Part shown: piece by piece, positions 36,654 through 44,885 of the stretch
How positions within the stretch are numbered: the first letter of the stretch is position 1
Layout: every line of letters begins with the position of its first letter
From: Nocardiopsis sp. NRRL B-16309
Lineage (GTDB): Bacteria > Actinomycetota > Actinomycetes > Streptosporangiales > Streptosporangiaceae
DNA length: 64,000 bases
Direction of reading: 5' to 3'
Assembly (NCBI RefSeq): GCF_001279585.1
Contig: NZ_LGEC01000079.1
Span: 1 to 64,000, forward strand
Translations under genes and position numbers: made by a program
The notes under the pieces: generated by a model
The model's database searches: none
Told to the model about the DNA's origin: nothing
Seen by the model: the letters and a program-made list of their open reading frames with translations, nothing else

Positions 36654-37167
36654 CCGCGACCGCGGGCAACCACGCCCTCGGGGACGGTCGCGCGTCCCGC
36701 ACGACCCCGCACGGGCCGGAGACGACGAGGGTCGGCGACCACCCGCCGGGGCGACCACCCGCCCGGGGACGACCACGAGAGCGGACGGCCACGCTCCCCG
36801 GATTCGGCCACACCCCGACCGGCCATTCCCCCAGGAGCGACCGTGCGTCACACAACGGGCCTCGGTTCCTGAAGAAATCCGATTCCATTTCGGGTTCCTA
36901 GCGTGTCCGGGCAACAACGGTTCGCGTGGAACCAGCGGCGGAGCAATCACCTCAATCACCCCAAGAACACCGCTCCCAGCAGCGATAACACCAGATAGCT
37001 CCCGAACTCGATTCCGCGCCGAATTCAGGCGATCCCCCTCACCCGCAGCAACGAAACAGACACAAATTTCCGGAACGGGCTTGCGACACGGCCGTCCTTC
37101 CGGAACCGTTGGTCATTGGGACACGACACAGCGTGATTTCAACCATGTAACAGTTAGGGAGTGCCGG
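36654..37167. other. Intergenic region with an AT-richer promoter part
   Basis: 514 bp without a gene. GC content falls visibly from about 36840 to 37165 (attccatttcgggttcc, gattccgcgccgaattc, acacagcgtgatttcaacca). It must hold the promoter of the MFS gene. I recognise no RNA or repeat. Confidence 0.5.
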
Positions 37168-38475
37168 GTGGCCGAACCGCGCCTCAACCACACACCCGAA
37201 GACGAGGACCGTTCGCCCTCCTCGGATGCCCCGGACGATTCCTGGCGCAGCAGCTACCGCCAGGTCATGGCCATCAGCGAGTTCCGTTCCCTCTGGCTCG
37301 CCCACGCCCTGTCGACCATCGGTTCCAACCTGCTCAACATCGCGGCCGTGACGCTGGTGTTCCAGCAGACCGACTCGCCCCTCGCCGCGGGTTTCACGCT
37401 GGCGCTGACGTTCCTGCCCCCGCTCATCGCCGGCCCCCTGCTGTCCGGCGTCGCCGACATCTTCCCCCGCCGCCGCGTGATGGTCGTCTGCGATCTGCTC
37501 CGCGCGTCCCTGATCTTCGCGATCGGCATCCCGGGCGTCCCGCTCTGGGCGGTCTGGGCCCTGCTGTTCTGCTCGGTCCTGCCCACACTGCCGTTCGCCG
37601 CCGCCCGCGCCGCGCTGCTGACCGAGATCGTCCAGGGCGAGCGCTACGTCGCGGGCCTGGCGATCTTCCAGCTCACCACGCAGATCGGCACGCTGGCCGG
37701 ACTGGCCGCGGGCGGCTACATCGCCGCCATGCTCGGCGTCGACACGGCCTTCATGGCCAACGGAGCCGTGATCGTCCTGGCGGCGCTCATCGTGCTGTTC
37801 GGCGTGCGGTCGCGGCCCTCACCACGGGCCGAGGCCTCCGAGCGCCCCCGGCTGCCGGTGATGATCCGCGACGGGTCCAAGCTCGTGTTCGGCGACGACC
37901 GCCTGCGCACCCTGGCGCTCATGGCCTGGCTCGCGGGCCTGTACATGATCCCCTACGGGCTGGCCAGCCCGCTGGCGGAGCAGGTCGGCGGCGGCCCCAC
38001 CTCCGCGGGGCTGATCATGGCGGGTCCGTTCATCGGCGCGTTCGTCGGCGGCTTCGTGCTCACCCGGCTGATTCCGCCGCCCACGAGGATCCGCATGCTC
38101 GGCCCGCTGGCCGTGCTCGCGTCGGTGCCCCTGCTGCTGTGGCTCTTCGATCCCCCGCTGTGGCTGATGATCACGGCGCTCGCGGTCAGCGGCGCGTGCA
38201 GCTCCTACCAGATCGTGGCGAACGCGGCCTTCGTCCTGTGCGTCCCGAAGGAGGGCAGGGGTCTGGCCTTCGGCCTGGTCGCGGCGGGCCTGCAGACCGC
38301 TCAGGGCCTGGGCATCCTGCTCGCGGGACTCCTCGCCGAGTCGTTCGGCCCCAACGTCGTCGTCATCGGCGCCGGAGCCGCGGGGATCGTCCTGGCGGCC
38401 GGTCTGGCGCTGCCGTGGTCCCGGTTGGCGGGCCACACCGTCGCGCTCATGAACCAGACGGAGAAGGCGTCCTAG
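37168..38475 (+). CDS. MFS transporter, 12-helix exporter type
   Basis: 435 residues with twelve hydrophobic segments. The start is the GTG at 37168, seven bases after AGGGAG. A cytosolic N-terminal region of about 40 residues precedes FRSLWLAHALSTIGSNLLN. Pattern and length fit the EntS/MdtG-like exporter group. Its stop codon lies inside the left end of a MITE-like element. Substrate unknown. Confidence 0.87.
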   Translation: MAEPRLNHTPEDEDRSPSSDAPDDSWRSSYRQVMAISEFRSLWLAHALSTIGSNLLNIAAVTLVFQQTDSPLAAGFTLALTFLPPLIAGPLLSGVADIFPRRRVMVVCDLLRASLIFAIGIPGVPLWAVWALLFCSVLPTLPFAAARAALLTEIVQGERYVAGLAIFQLTTQIGTLAGLAAGGYIAAMLGVDTAFMANGAVIVLAALIVLFGVRSRPSPRAEASERPRLPVMIRDGSKLVFGDDRLRTLALMAWLAGLYMIPYGLASPLAEQVGGGPTSAGLIMAGPFIGAFVGGFVLTRLIPPPTRIRMLGPLAVLASVPLLLWLFDPPLWLMITALAVSGACSSYQIVANAAFVLCVPKEGRGLAFGLVAAGLQTAQGLGILLAGLLAESFGPNVVVIGAGAAGIVLAAGLALPWSRLAGHTVALMNQTEKAS

Positions 38476-38638
38476 GGCGCGTGTGGTGGATGCTGCCCGT
38501 CGCGAGCGGTGCAGCCAGTGGTGCTCTCGCAAGGCCGAAGAGGGAGTCGGGGTGGTTCCCCTGCCGACTGATGAGAACGCGGTGAGAGTGCCGCTGGGCG
38601 ACGCGCAGCAGGGCGAGTATCCGCCATACACGTCCTAG
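38472..38638. mobile_element. MITE-like inverted repeat element (167 bp)
   Basis: The left end CTAGGGCGCGTGTGGTGGAT and the reverse complement of the right end CTAGGACGTGTATGGCGGAT match at most positions. Similarity between the two arms continues inward for about 50 bp (CCAGTGGTGCTCTCGC vs CCCAGCGGCACTCTCACC). An inner hairpin agtcggggt...cccctgccgact lies at the centre. Both outer ends are also in direct orientation as CGTCCTAG. The element supplies the stop codon of the MFS gene. No transposase is coded. Confidence 0.55.
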
Positions 38639-38869
38639 CGGGAGCTGCCCGCCGAGCCGCCCCGGCGGGAGGGGGCTCGCCGCCGCCCGAAGGGCGTGGC
38701 CGGCACCGCCTCCTGCTTCCCGCTGCCCGTCTCCTGTCCCGCGTTCCCTCTACCTACCGGTCCCGGCCGCCGTCGGCCGAGGAGTCGCGGGCCTCCTCAC
38801 CCTCGCACTCCTCGCGCGGGGCGTCGATGTCGCGTCGTTGCCACCCGGGGTGGGCTCTCAGGGTCCACA
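38639..38869. other. Intergenic region, no gene
   Basis: 231 bp between the MITE-like element and the PspC gene end. GC-rich, no feature recognised. Confidence 0.4.
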
Positions 38870-39127
38870 TCAGCTCTCGCTCGGCTTTCCTTGGAAGTTG
38901 CGGATGATCTGCTCCAGCAGGGAGCGCTTCTCGTGCTCGGCGGGCATCAGCAGCCACGCCAGGACGTAGACGAAGACGCCGCCGCCGAGGAACGCGAAGA
39001 CCACGAAGATCAGGCGGACGATGGTGGCGTCGATCCCGGTGTAGGCGGCGATGCCCCCGCAAACGCCGGTCAGGAAGCGGTCGGAGTCACTGCGGCAGAA
39101 GCGCTTGGTCGTGAAGTTCTCGCTCAT
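38870..39127 (-). CDS. PspC-domain membrane protein
   Basis: 85 residues, ATG at 39127. The PspC core RSDSDRFLTGVCGGIAAYTG then VRLIFVVFAFLGGGVFVYVL AWLLMP is unmistakable. PspC domains anchor envelope-stress signalling proteins at the membrane; this stand-alone actinobacterial form lacks the sensor kinase part. Monocistronic. Confidence 0.92.
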   Translation of the reverse strand: MSENFTTKRFCRSDSDRFLTGVCGGIAAYTGIDATIVRLIFVVFAFLGGGVFVYVLAWLLMPAEHEKRSLLEQIIRNFQGKPSES

Positions 39128-39289
39128 ATCTCCAGACTGCCTCCTCACCACGACGATTCCCATCGGGGACAGCCCTGGGCCGCCCCTGACATCCCCCCGA
39201 CCCCCAGGGAAGGGAGCAGGTGGGGGGCGGCGATACGCCCCCGTACCGAGTGAGACGGCACGGGGGCGCGAGTGGTTCCTGAGGCGTGT

Positions 39290-39560
39290 GGCACACCCCG
39301 GCGGCTTCGTGGACGGGGTCTCGGGTGATGCGCCTCATGCGCAGCGCATTGTGGCGGGGAACCTCATGCGCGGCCCTCATGCGCGGCGCCTCATTGCGGG
39401 GCACCTCATGGGCGGCCTCGTGGCGGTGCGCCACACGGGCGGCACCTCATGGCGGGGCATCGGGCAGCCTCGTGCCGATGCGCCTGATGGCGGGGCATCT
39501 CACGGACGGCACCTCATGGCGGAGCACTTCACGGCGGCCTCACGGCGGGTGCCGCTACCG
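39290..39560. repeat. Low-complexity repeat tract with degenerate cctcatGGCGggGCa units
   Basis: Between 39290 and 39560 the motif cctcatgcgcggc / cctcatggcggggca returns about ten times with spacing of 18-33 bases (e.g. near 39329, 39362, 39376, 39389, 39406, 39444, 39509). The tract lies just past the 3' end of the DHA2 transporter. It encodes no credible protein. It looks like slipped-strand expansion of a short unit. Confidence 0.7.
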
Positions 39561-39580
39561 CCGACGGCTCCCCGGTACGT

Positions 39581-41281
39581 TCACCTGGTGGCGGTACCCC
39601 TGCCCGTCCCGGGTGACGTCCCCGGGGACGCCTCCGCCGACGCCTCGGCCGACGCCCCCACCGACGTGCCGGGGGACGTGTCGGCGGCCTCGACACCCGG
39701 GCGCGGCTCGCCTCCGTCCCCCGCCCCCGAGCCGGACTCGCCGCCGTCCTCGGCGCCGACGGTCGTCGCCAGCGGCTTCTCGGTGATGAACCAGGAGAGC
39801 ACGAAGCCCACCAGCGCGATCGGCACCGCGTAGAGGAAGATCGGCGGCAGCGCCCCCGCGAAGGCCTGCTCGACGAACGCGCGCACGGGATCCGGCAGGG
39901 ACTGGAGCATCTGCGGGGTCATGGAACTGATCCCGGCCTCGCCGCCCGCGAACTCCACTCCGCCGCCGGGCGCCTCGGCCATCCGGTCGTTGAGCCGGGA
40001 CACGAAGATCGACCCGAACACCGCGATCCCGAAGGACGCGCCGATCTGGCGGAAGTAGTTGTTGGCCGACGTGGCCGCTCCGAGATCGCGCCGGGGCGCG
40101 GTGTTCTGCACGATGAGCACGAGGTTCTGCATCACCATGCCGACGCCCAGGCCCAGGACCAGCATCGCGGACCCGTTGTAGAGGTAGGTGGTGTCGGTGT
40201 CCATCCGCGACAGCAGGACCAGGCCCACCATGATGATGGCGGTGCCGATGATCGGCCAGTGCTTGTAACGACCCGTGGTGGAGATGCGCCGACCGGTGGT
40301 GATGGTGCTGGTGAGCATTCCGGCCACCATGGGGATCATCAGCAGCCCGGACTCGGTCGCGCTGGCGCCCTTGACCATCTGGAAGAACGTCGGCAGGTAG
40401 GACACGGTGGAGAACATCGCGATGCCGACGGTGATGCCGATGATCGCCGTGAGCACGAAGTCGCGGTCCCGGAACAGCCGCAGCGGGAGGATGGGCTCCG
40501 CCGCCCGCTGCTCGACCAGGACGAACAGCCCGGCGGCGACCACCGCGCCCACCGCCAGTCCGATGATCTGCGGGCTGGCCCAGTCGTAGGTGTGGCCGCC
40601 CCAGCTCGTGACCAGCACCAGGCACACGCTCGTCGCGGCCAGCAGCAGCGTGCCCATGTAGTCGAGTCTGGGCCTGGGGCCGGACGGCCGGGGCAGCCGG
40701 ATCGTGACGATGGCCGTGACCAGCGCGATCGCGCCCAGCGGCAGGTTGATGTAGAAGATCCAGCGCCAGTCGAGCTGGTCGGTGAAGAAGCCGCCGAGCA
40801 GCGGGCCGGCGATCGACGCCAGCCCGAAGACACCGCCGACCACGCCCATGTACTTGCCGCGCTCACGCGGGGAGACGACGTCGGCGATGATCGCCTGCGC
40901 GCTGATCATGAGCCCGCCGCCGCCGATGCCCTGCAGGGCGCGGAAGAGGATCAGCTGGGTCATGTCCTGAGCGAGCCCGGCCAGGACCGAGCCGAGGAGG
41001 AACACGGCGATCGCGAAGATGTACACGTAGCGGCGGCCGAAGATGTCGCCCGCCTTGCCGTAGATGGGCATGCCGACGGTGGCCGCGAGCATGTAGGCCG
41101 TCACGACCCAGGACAGGTGTTCGAGGCCGTTGAGCTCGCCGACGATCGTGGGCAGCGCGGTCGCCACGATGGTCTGGTCCAGTGCGGCCAGCAGCATCGT
41201 GAGGATGATCGCCAGGAAGATCCAGCGCAGCCGGGAACGGCCGACGCCGGACTCGGCCGGTGGCGCGGTGGGTGTGGACAT
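39581..41281 (-). CDS. DHA2-family multidrug MFS exporter (EmrB/QacA type)
   Basis: 566 residues, 14 hydrophobic segments. Motif A-like GKAGDIFGRRYVYIFAI, motif C-type GPLLGGFFTDQLDWRWIFYI, and LDQTIVATALPTIVGELNG at the start identify the DHA2 family. The last 50 residues are a Gly/Ser/Ala/Glu-rich tail with repeats (ASAEASAEASPGTSPGT). ATG at 41281 with GGAG six bases upstream. It follows its TetR regulator by 33 bp, so one operon. Confidence 0.94.
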   Translation of the reverse strand: MSTPTAPPAESGVGRSRLRWIFLAIILTMLLAALDQTIVATALPTIVGELNGLEHLSWVVTAYMLAATVGMPIYGKAGDIFGRRYVYIFAIAVFLLGSVLAGLAQDMTQLILFRALQGIGGGGLMISAQAIIADVVSPRERGKYMGVVGGVFGLASIAGPLLGGFFTDQLDWRWIFYINLPLGAIALVTAIVTIRLPRPSGPRPRLDYMGTLLLAATSVCLVLVTSWGGHTYDWASPQIIGLAVGAVVAAGLFVLVEQRAAEPILPLRLFRDRDFVLTAIIGITVGIAMFSTVSYLPTFFQMVKGASATESGLLMIPMVAGMLTSTITTGRRISTTGRYKHWPIIGTAIIMVGLVLLSRMDTDTTYLYNGSAMLVLGLGVGMVMQNLVLIVQNTAPRRDLGAATSANNYFRQIGASFGIAVFGSIFVSRLNDRMAEAPGGGVEFAGGEAGISSMTPQMLQSLPDPVRAFVEQAFAGALPPIFLYAVPIALVGFVLSWFITEKPLATTVGAEDGGESGSGAGDGGEPRPGVEAADTSPGTSVGASAEASAEASPGTSPGTGRGTATR

Positions 41282-41314
41282 GGGACTCCGTTCGCCTTCG
41301 GGAGGCGTTCCGGG

Positions 41315-41920
41315 TCAACGGACGGGGCCGAAGGCCTCACCGAGGTTCTGGAAGGCTTCGCGGAGCTTCGCGCGGACGTCCGCGACCTGCTCGCCCTCCT
41401 CGAAGTGGAGGCGCTTCATGGTCTGTCGCATCACCGCCATGGCCGCGGCGGCGACCACGAACGAGCGGTTCTCCTCCGGCGGGTCGCCCCACCGTTCGGC
41501 GATGACCGCGGCCACTTCGAGTTCCACTGTGTGGAAGCGCCCGAAGAAGCCGCGGGCGAGCTGGGGCTCGCGTTCCATGAGTTCTTTGCGCATCCGCATC
41601 CTGCGCCGGTGCGAGACGAGGTCTTCGGTGTTGACCAGGAACGATGTCAGCATGGTGATGAGGTCCTCGACGAAGTCGCCGGAGGGGCCGCCGGAGGCGA
41701 ACTCCTGCCGTACCGGTTCGTCGGGGCGCACGGGGAGGTCGCCCAGGACCGCCTCTTCCTTCGAGGCGAAGTAGTTGAAGAACGTCCGCGCGGAGACGTC
41801 GGCCTCGGCCGCGATCTCCTCCACGGTCACGTTCTCCAGGCCGCGCTCCAGGAAGAGCTCCAGTGCCGCCTCCTGGAGGGCACGGCGTGTGGCCGTCTTC
41901 TTCCGTTCACGCAGCCCCAT
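41315..41920 (-). CDS. TetR/AcrR regulator of the DHA2 exporter
   Basis: 201 residues. HTH NVTVEEIAAEADVSARTFFNY at about 31-51. ATG at 41920 after GGAGGAACGC. First gene of the exporter operon. A palindrome lies 29 bp upstream of its start, so auto-repression relieved by the drug is likely. Confidence 0.9.
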   Translation of the reverse strand: MGLRERKKTATRRALQEAALELFLERGLENVTVEEIAAEADVSARTFFNYFASKEEAVLGDLPVRPDEPVRQEFASGGPSGDFVEDLITMLTSFLVNTEDLVSHRRRMRMRKELMEREPQLARGFFGRFHTVELEVAAVIAERWGDPPEENRSFVVAAAAMAVMRQTMKRLHFEEGEQVADVRAKLREAFQNLGEAFGPVR

Positions 41921-41948
41921 GCGTTCCTCCCCCGTACACCGACGATTG

Positions 41949-41963
41949 TTGCATGCTCTGCAA
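41949..41963. promoter_or_regulatory. Candidate TetR operator
   Basis: TTGCA-TGCTC-TGCAA, a perfect 5-5-5 palindrome in the AT-richer leader between the PPOX gene and the TetR gene. Likely target of the TetR at 41920. Confidence 0.6.
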
Positions 41964-42000
41964 GCTTTCTCAAGATGAATTATTTCACTCGGCGCAAGAG

Positions 42001-42028
42001 AACGGCCCCGCCCGAGGGCGGAGCCGTT
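42001..42028 (-). terminator. Hairpin after the PPOX-domain gene
   Basis: aacggccccgcc / ggcggagccgtt, a 12-bp stem with one mismatch and a four-base loop, 18 bp past the stop of the PPOX gene on the minus strand. Confidence 0.65.
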
Positions 42029-42045
42029 CGTCGAAGCCGCGCTGT

Positions 42046-42438
42046 CTACATCTTCGTCGAGTGCTCGGGGCGGACGTACACGACCACCCGCTCGTCGCCC
42101 GGCTGGTGCCAGGGGTAGACGTCCTCGTTGAGGTACTTCTTGGCCATCGCGTTGATGAAGGCGTTGTCCGGGTCGTCCTCGATCCGGTCCACCCGCCCGC
42201 GCACCTCCACGTACCGGTAGGGGTTCTCGGGGTCCTGCACCGAGACCGAGATCCGCGCGTCCCTGCCCAGGTTGCGCACCTTCTGCCGGGTCTTGGTCTG
42301 GCTGAACCGCAGGAACTCCCCGTCCCAGTCGATCCACACGGGGTTCACCTGCGGCTCGCCCTTGGGGCCGAGCGTGGCCACGTGTCCGTACGAGGGCTTG
42401 GTGAGGATGTCCTGCCGGTCCTCGGGTACCACTGCCAT
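42046..42438 (-). CDS. PPOX-class F420-dependent or FMN oxidoreductase
   Basis: 130 residues. Split-barrel fold: GHVATLGPKGEPQVNPVWID, RFSQTKTRQKVRNLGRDARIS (R/K-rich cofactor site), and RYVEVRGRVDRIEDDPDNAF. Typical TIGR03618-type F420-binding protein of actinobacteria. ATG at 42438 behind GGAGGAAGCC. Its ligand and substrate are unknown. Confidence 0.85.
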   Translation of the reverse strand: MAVVPEDRQDILTKPSYGHVATLGPKGEPQVNPVWIDWDGEFLRFSQTKTRQKVRNLGRDARISVSVQDPENPYRYVEVRGRVDRIEDDPDNAFINAMAKKYLNEDVYPWHQPGDERVVVYVRPEHSTKM

Positions 42439-42563
42439 GGCTTCCTCCACAACGTCGCTGTCGGTCGCATCGAGTAGACCAAGCCCGTCGGTCGGCGCCA
42501 AGGCGGCTCGCCCTGCCGGCTCGGGCATCGGCCCCACATCCCATCCCACCACCGGCCGGCCGG

Positions 42564-43376
42564 TCACCGCCAGAGCGGCGTCCGGACCTGCTCGGGACCC
42601 GGTTCCGCCGCCATCGACCGGACGTCGGGGTAGAGGGCCGTGAGCAGCGGCCAGGTGAGCGCCGCCATCTCGTCGGGCGTGCGCGGGCAGTCGTTCTGGA
42701 GCCAGTCGGTGGCGGTGGAGATGAGCGCGCCCGCGATGAACGCCGCCGCGAGGTCGTACGGCGCGCCCGCCCGGTCCGCGCTCCGGTCGGCAGCGGGGGT
42801 GGGGGTGGGGCCAGAGCCAGGGGTGGGGTCAGAAGCGGGGCCAGAGCCGGAACTCGTTCCGGTGTCAGGGCTGGGGCCGGGGCCAGTGCCGGAACCGGAT
42901 CCGCTGTCAGAGTCCGGGCCGGGATCGGGAACGGCTCCGGAACCAGAGGCGGACCCGAGGCCGCCCAGGAAGTCGGCCATGGCCGTGTGGCAGGCGTCCG
43001 TCGTCCGGCGGCGGAGGTGGTCGATGACGCGCGCGCTGCCCTGGGGTCCCAGCACGGCGCGGAACAGACCGGCGTGTTCGGCGAGGCTGGCGAAGAAGAG
43101 TCGGAGTTGGGTCGGCGCGTTGCCGGGATCGGGCCTCGGGATCGCGCCGACCACCTCGTCGATCACCGCCGTACACGCGGCCTCGGAGAGTTCGTGCACG
43201 TCGCGGTAGTGGTCGTAGAACGTCGAGCGGCTCACACCAGCCTGCTTCACGACGTCGGCGACGCTCACCCGGGACAGGTCCTGGTCCTTGATGAGTTCGG
43301 TCAGCGCGCCCTGTAGTGCCGCCTGCGTACGTCGAACACGCCGGTCAACGGGCTGGCCCCGGTCTGCTCTCGTCAC
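42564..43376 (-). CDS. TetR regulator with a 55-residue low-complexity insertion
   Basis: 270 residues. HTH SRVSVADVVKQAGVSRSTFY (about 37-57) and a TetR_C core with WLQNDCPRTPDEMAAL. Between about residues 145 and 200 the domain is interrupted by a Ser/Gly/Pro/Asp/Thr stretch (e.g. SASGSGAVPDPGPDSDSGSG, then repeats such as GTGPGPSPDTG and SDPTPGSGP). Start among three GTG codons (43382, 43379, 43376); the last has the best spacing to GAGG. Divergent from the P450 system, with three operators between them. Confidence 0.87.
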   Translation of the reverse strand: MTRADRGQPVDRRVRRTQAALQGALTELIKDQDLSRVSVADVVKQAGVSRSTFYDHYRDVHELSEAACTAVIDEVVGAIPRPDPGNAPTQLRLFFASLAEHAGLFRAVLGPQGSARVIDHLRRRTTDACHTAMADFLGGLGSASGSGAVPDPGPDSDSGSGSGTGPGPSPDTGTSSGSGPASDPTPGSGPTPTPAADRSADRAGAPYDLAAAFIAGALISTATDWLQNDCPRTPDEMAALTWPLLTALYPDVRSMAAEPGPEQVRTPLWR

Positions 43377-43402
43377 CACCACGTTCCTCAGCTTATGCCA
43401 TC

Positions 43403-43452
43403 CCTACATATGCAGGTTAACCTACTCTTGTAGGAAAACCTACAGATGTAGG
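43403..43452. promoter_or_regulatory. Three 14-bp palindromes at exact 18-bp spacing
   Basis: CCTAC-ATAT-GCAGG (43403-43416), CCTAC-TCTT-GTAGG (43421-43434) and CCTAC-AGAT-GTAGG (43439-43452). Starts are 18 bp apart and the four-base gaps are AT-rich (ttaa, aaaa, then ttaa after the third). They lie in the divergent region of the TetR and the flavin reductase gene. Very probable TetR operator array. Confidence 0.85.
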
Positions 43453-43513
43453 TTAACGTGACGCGGGCGCCACGGCAGCGGGTTCCGGCGCCTCCCGGCA
43501 GTGAGGACGTGTG

Positions 43514-44755
43514 ATGAGGGCAGGCCCCCAGCAGGACGACGACGCGGGCACGCGGCCCGGCCCGCCGTCGGGCGTCACGATCGTCGGAGCGTCGGCCGCC
43601 GGGCTGTCGACCGCGGAGGCCCTCCGCCGACGCGGCTACCAGGGACGGCTGCGGCTGCTCGACGCCGAGGACCGGCTTCCCTACGACCGGCCGCCGCTGT
43701 CCAAGCAGGTCCTGTCCGGGGCGTGGGAGCCGTCGCGGGCTCGGCTGCGCGGCCCCGACCAGCTGGCCGCGCTGAACGCCGAACTCCTGCTCGGCGAGCG
43801 CGCCGTGTCCCTCGACCTCCGGAACCGGTCCGTCACCACGGACACCGGCCGGTCACTGGAGGACGACGTCCTCGTCCTGGCCACCGGCCTGGCGCCCGTG
43901 GTCCTGCCCGGCCAGGACGGCCTCGCCGGCGCCCACGTCCTGCGCGGCCTTGACCACGCGCTGGCCCTGCGCCGCGACCTGGTCACCGCCGCACGGGTGG
44001 TCGTCGTCGGCGAGGGGGTCCTCGGCGCGGAGATCGCCGCCACCGCCCGCGGGCTCGGTCTGGACGTCACGCTCGTGGGACTCGGTCACACGCTCCTGGC
44101 CGACCAGCTGGGCGGCACCGTCGGCGGCGTCCTCACCGACCTGCACACCGAGCGCGGGGTGCGGCTGCGGCTCGGCACGGCGGTCGAGTCCGTGGTCGGC
44201 GACGGCGGCAGGGTGAGCGGGGTGCGCCTGACCGGCGGCGAGGTCCTGTCGGCGGACGTGGTCGTGGCCGCCGTCGGGTCGCGTCCCGCGACCGCCTGGC
44301 TGGAGGGCAGCGGGCTCCCGCTCGGCGACGGTGTGGAGACCGATGCACGGTGCCGCGCCGCCCCCGGGATCTACGCGGTCGGCGACGCCGCGTCGTGGTT
44401 CCACGAGGGGCTCGGCCGGCGACTGCGCCTGGAGAACCGCACGAACGCCGTCGAGCAGGCCCAGGCCGTGGCGGCCGCGATCCTCGGCGCCGACCGCCCC
44501 TTCACGCCCGTCCCCTACTTCTGGACCGACCAGTACGACGCGAGGATCCAGGCCCACGGCATGCCGTCGCCCGGGGCGCAGGTCTCGATCGCCGAGGGCG
44601 ACCCGGCCGACCGCCGGTTCGTCGCCGTGTACACCGAGGGCGGCCGGGTCACCGGCGTCCTCGGCTGGAACATGCCCAAGCAGGCCCGTCTGCTGCGCCA
44701 GGAGCACCTCGCCCCGCCGGACGCGCGCCGGCCGCCACAACCCTCCGTGCGGTGA
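43514..44755 (+). CDS. FAD-dependent ferredoxin reductase
   Basis: 413 residues; ATG at 43514 (a GTG at 43511 is possible). FAD loop VGASAAGLSTAEALRRRGY, NAD(P)H loop VVVVGEGVLGAEIAATARGL, and the second FAD motif APGIYAVGDAASW. The pattern is that of rubredoxin/putidaredoxin-type reductases with C-terminal reductase domain. It is the first gene of reductase-P450-ferredoxin, so it feeds electrons from NAD(P)H to the ferredoxin. Confidence 0.92.
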   Translation: MRAGPQQDDDAGTRPGPPSGVTIVGASAAGLSTAEALRRRGYQGRLRLLDAEDRLPYDRPPLSKQVLSGAWEPSRARLRGPDQLAALNAELLLGERAVSLDLRNRSVTTDTGRSLEDDVLVLATGLAPVVLPGQDGLAGAHVLRGLDHALALRRDLVTAARVVVVGEGVLGAEIAATARGLGLDVTLVGLGHTLLADQLGGTVGGVLTDLHTERGVRLRLGTAVESVVGDGGRVSGVRLTGGEVLSADVVVAAVGSRPATAWLEGSGLPLGDGVETDARCRAAPGIYAVGDAASWFHEGLGRRLRLENRTNAVEQAQAVAAAILGADRPFTPVPYFWTDQYDARIQAHGMPSPGAQVSIAEGDPADRRFVAVYTEGGRVTGVLGWNMPKQARLLRQEHLAPPDARRPPQPSVR

Positions 44756-44885
44756 TCCCAGGGTGGCGACGGGGCGCCCCGGAGCGGCGACGGAGACGGC
44801 CCCGACCCCCGCCGACACCCACGCCTGGCACCCCGACGCCGGACGACACCCACGACGGACGACACCATGTTCAGAGGAGAGCCCC

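Noticed and set aside
39290..39560. The repeat tract as a CRISPR or a coding repeat protein
   Set aside because: Unit length and spacing are irregular, and no frame with a start and SD covers it.
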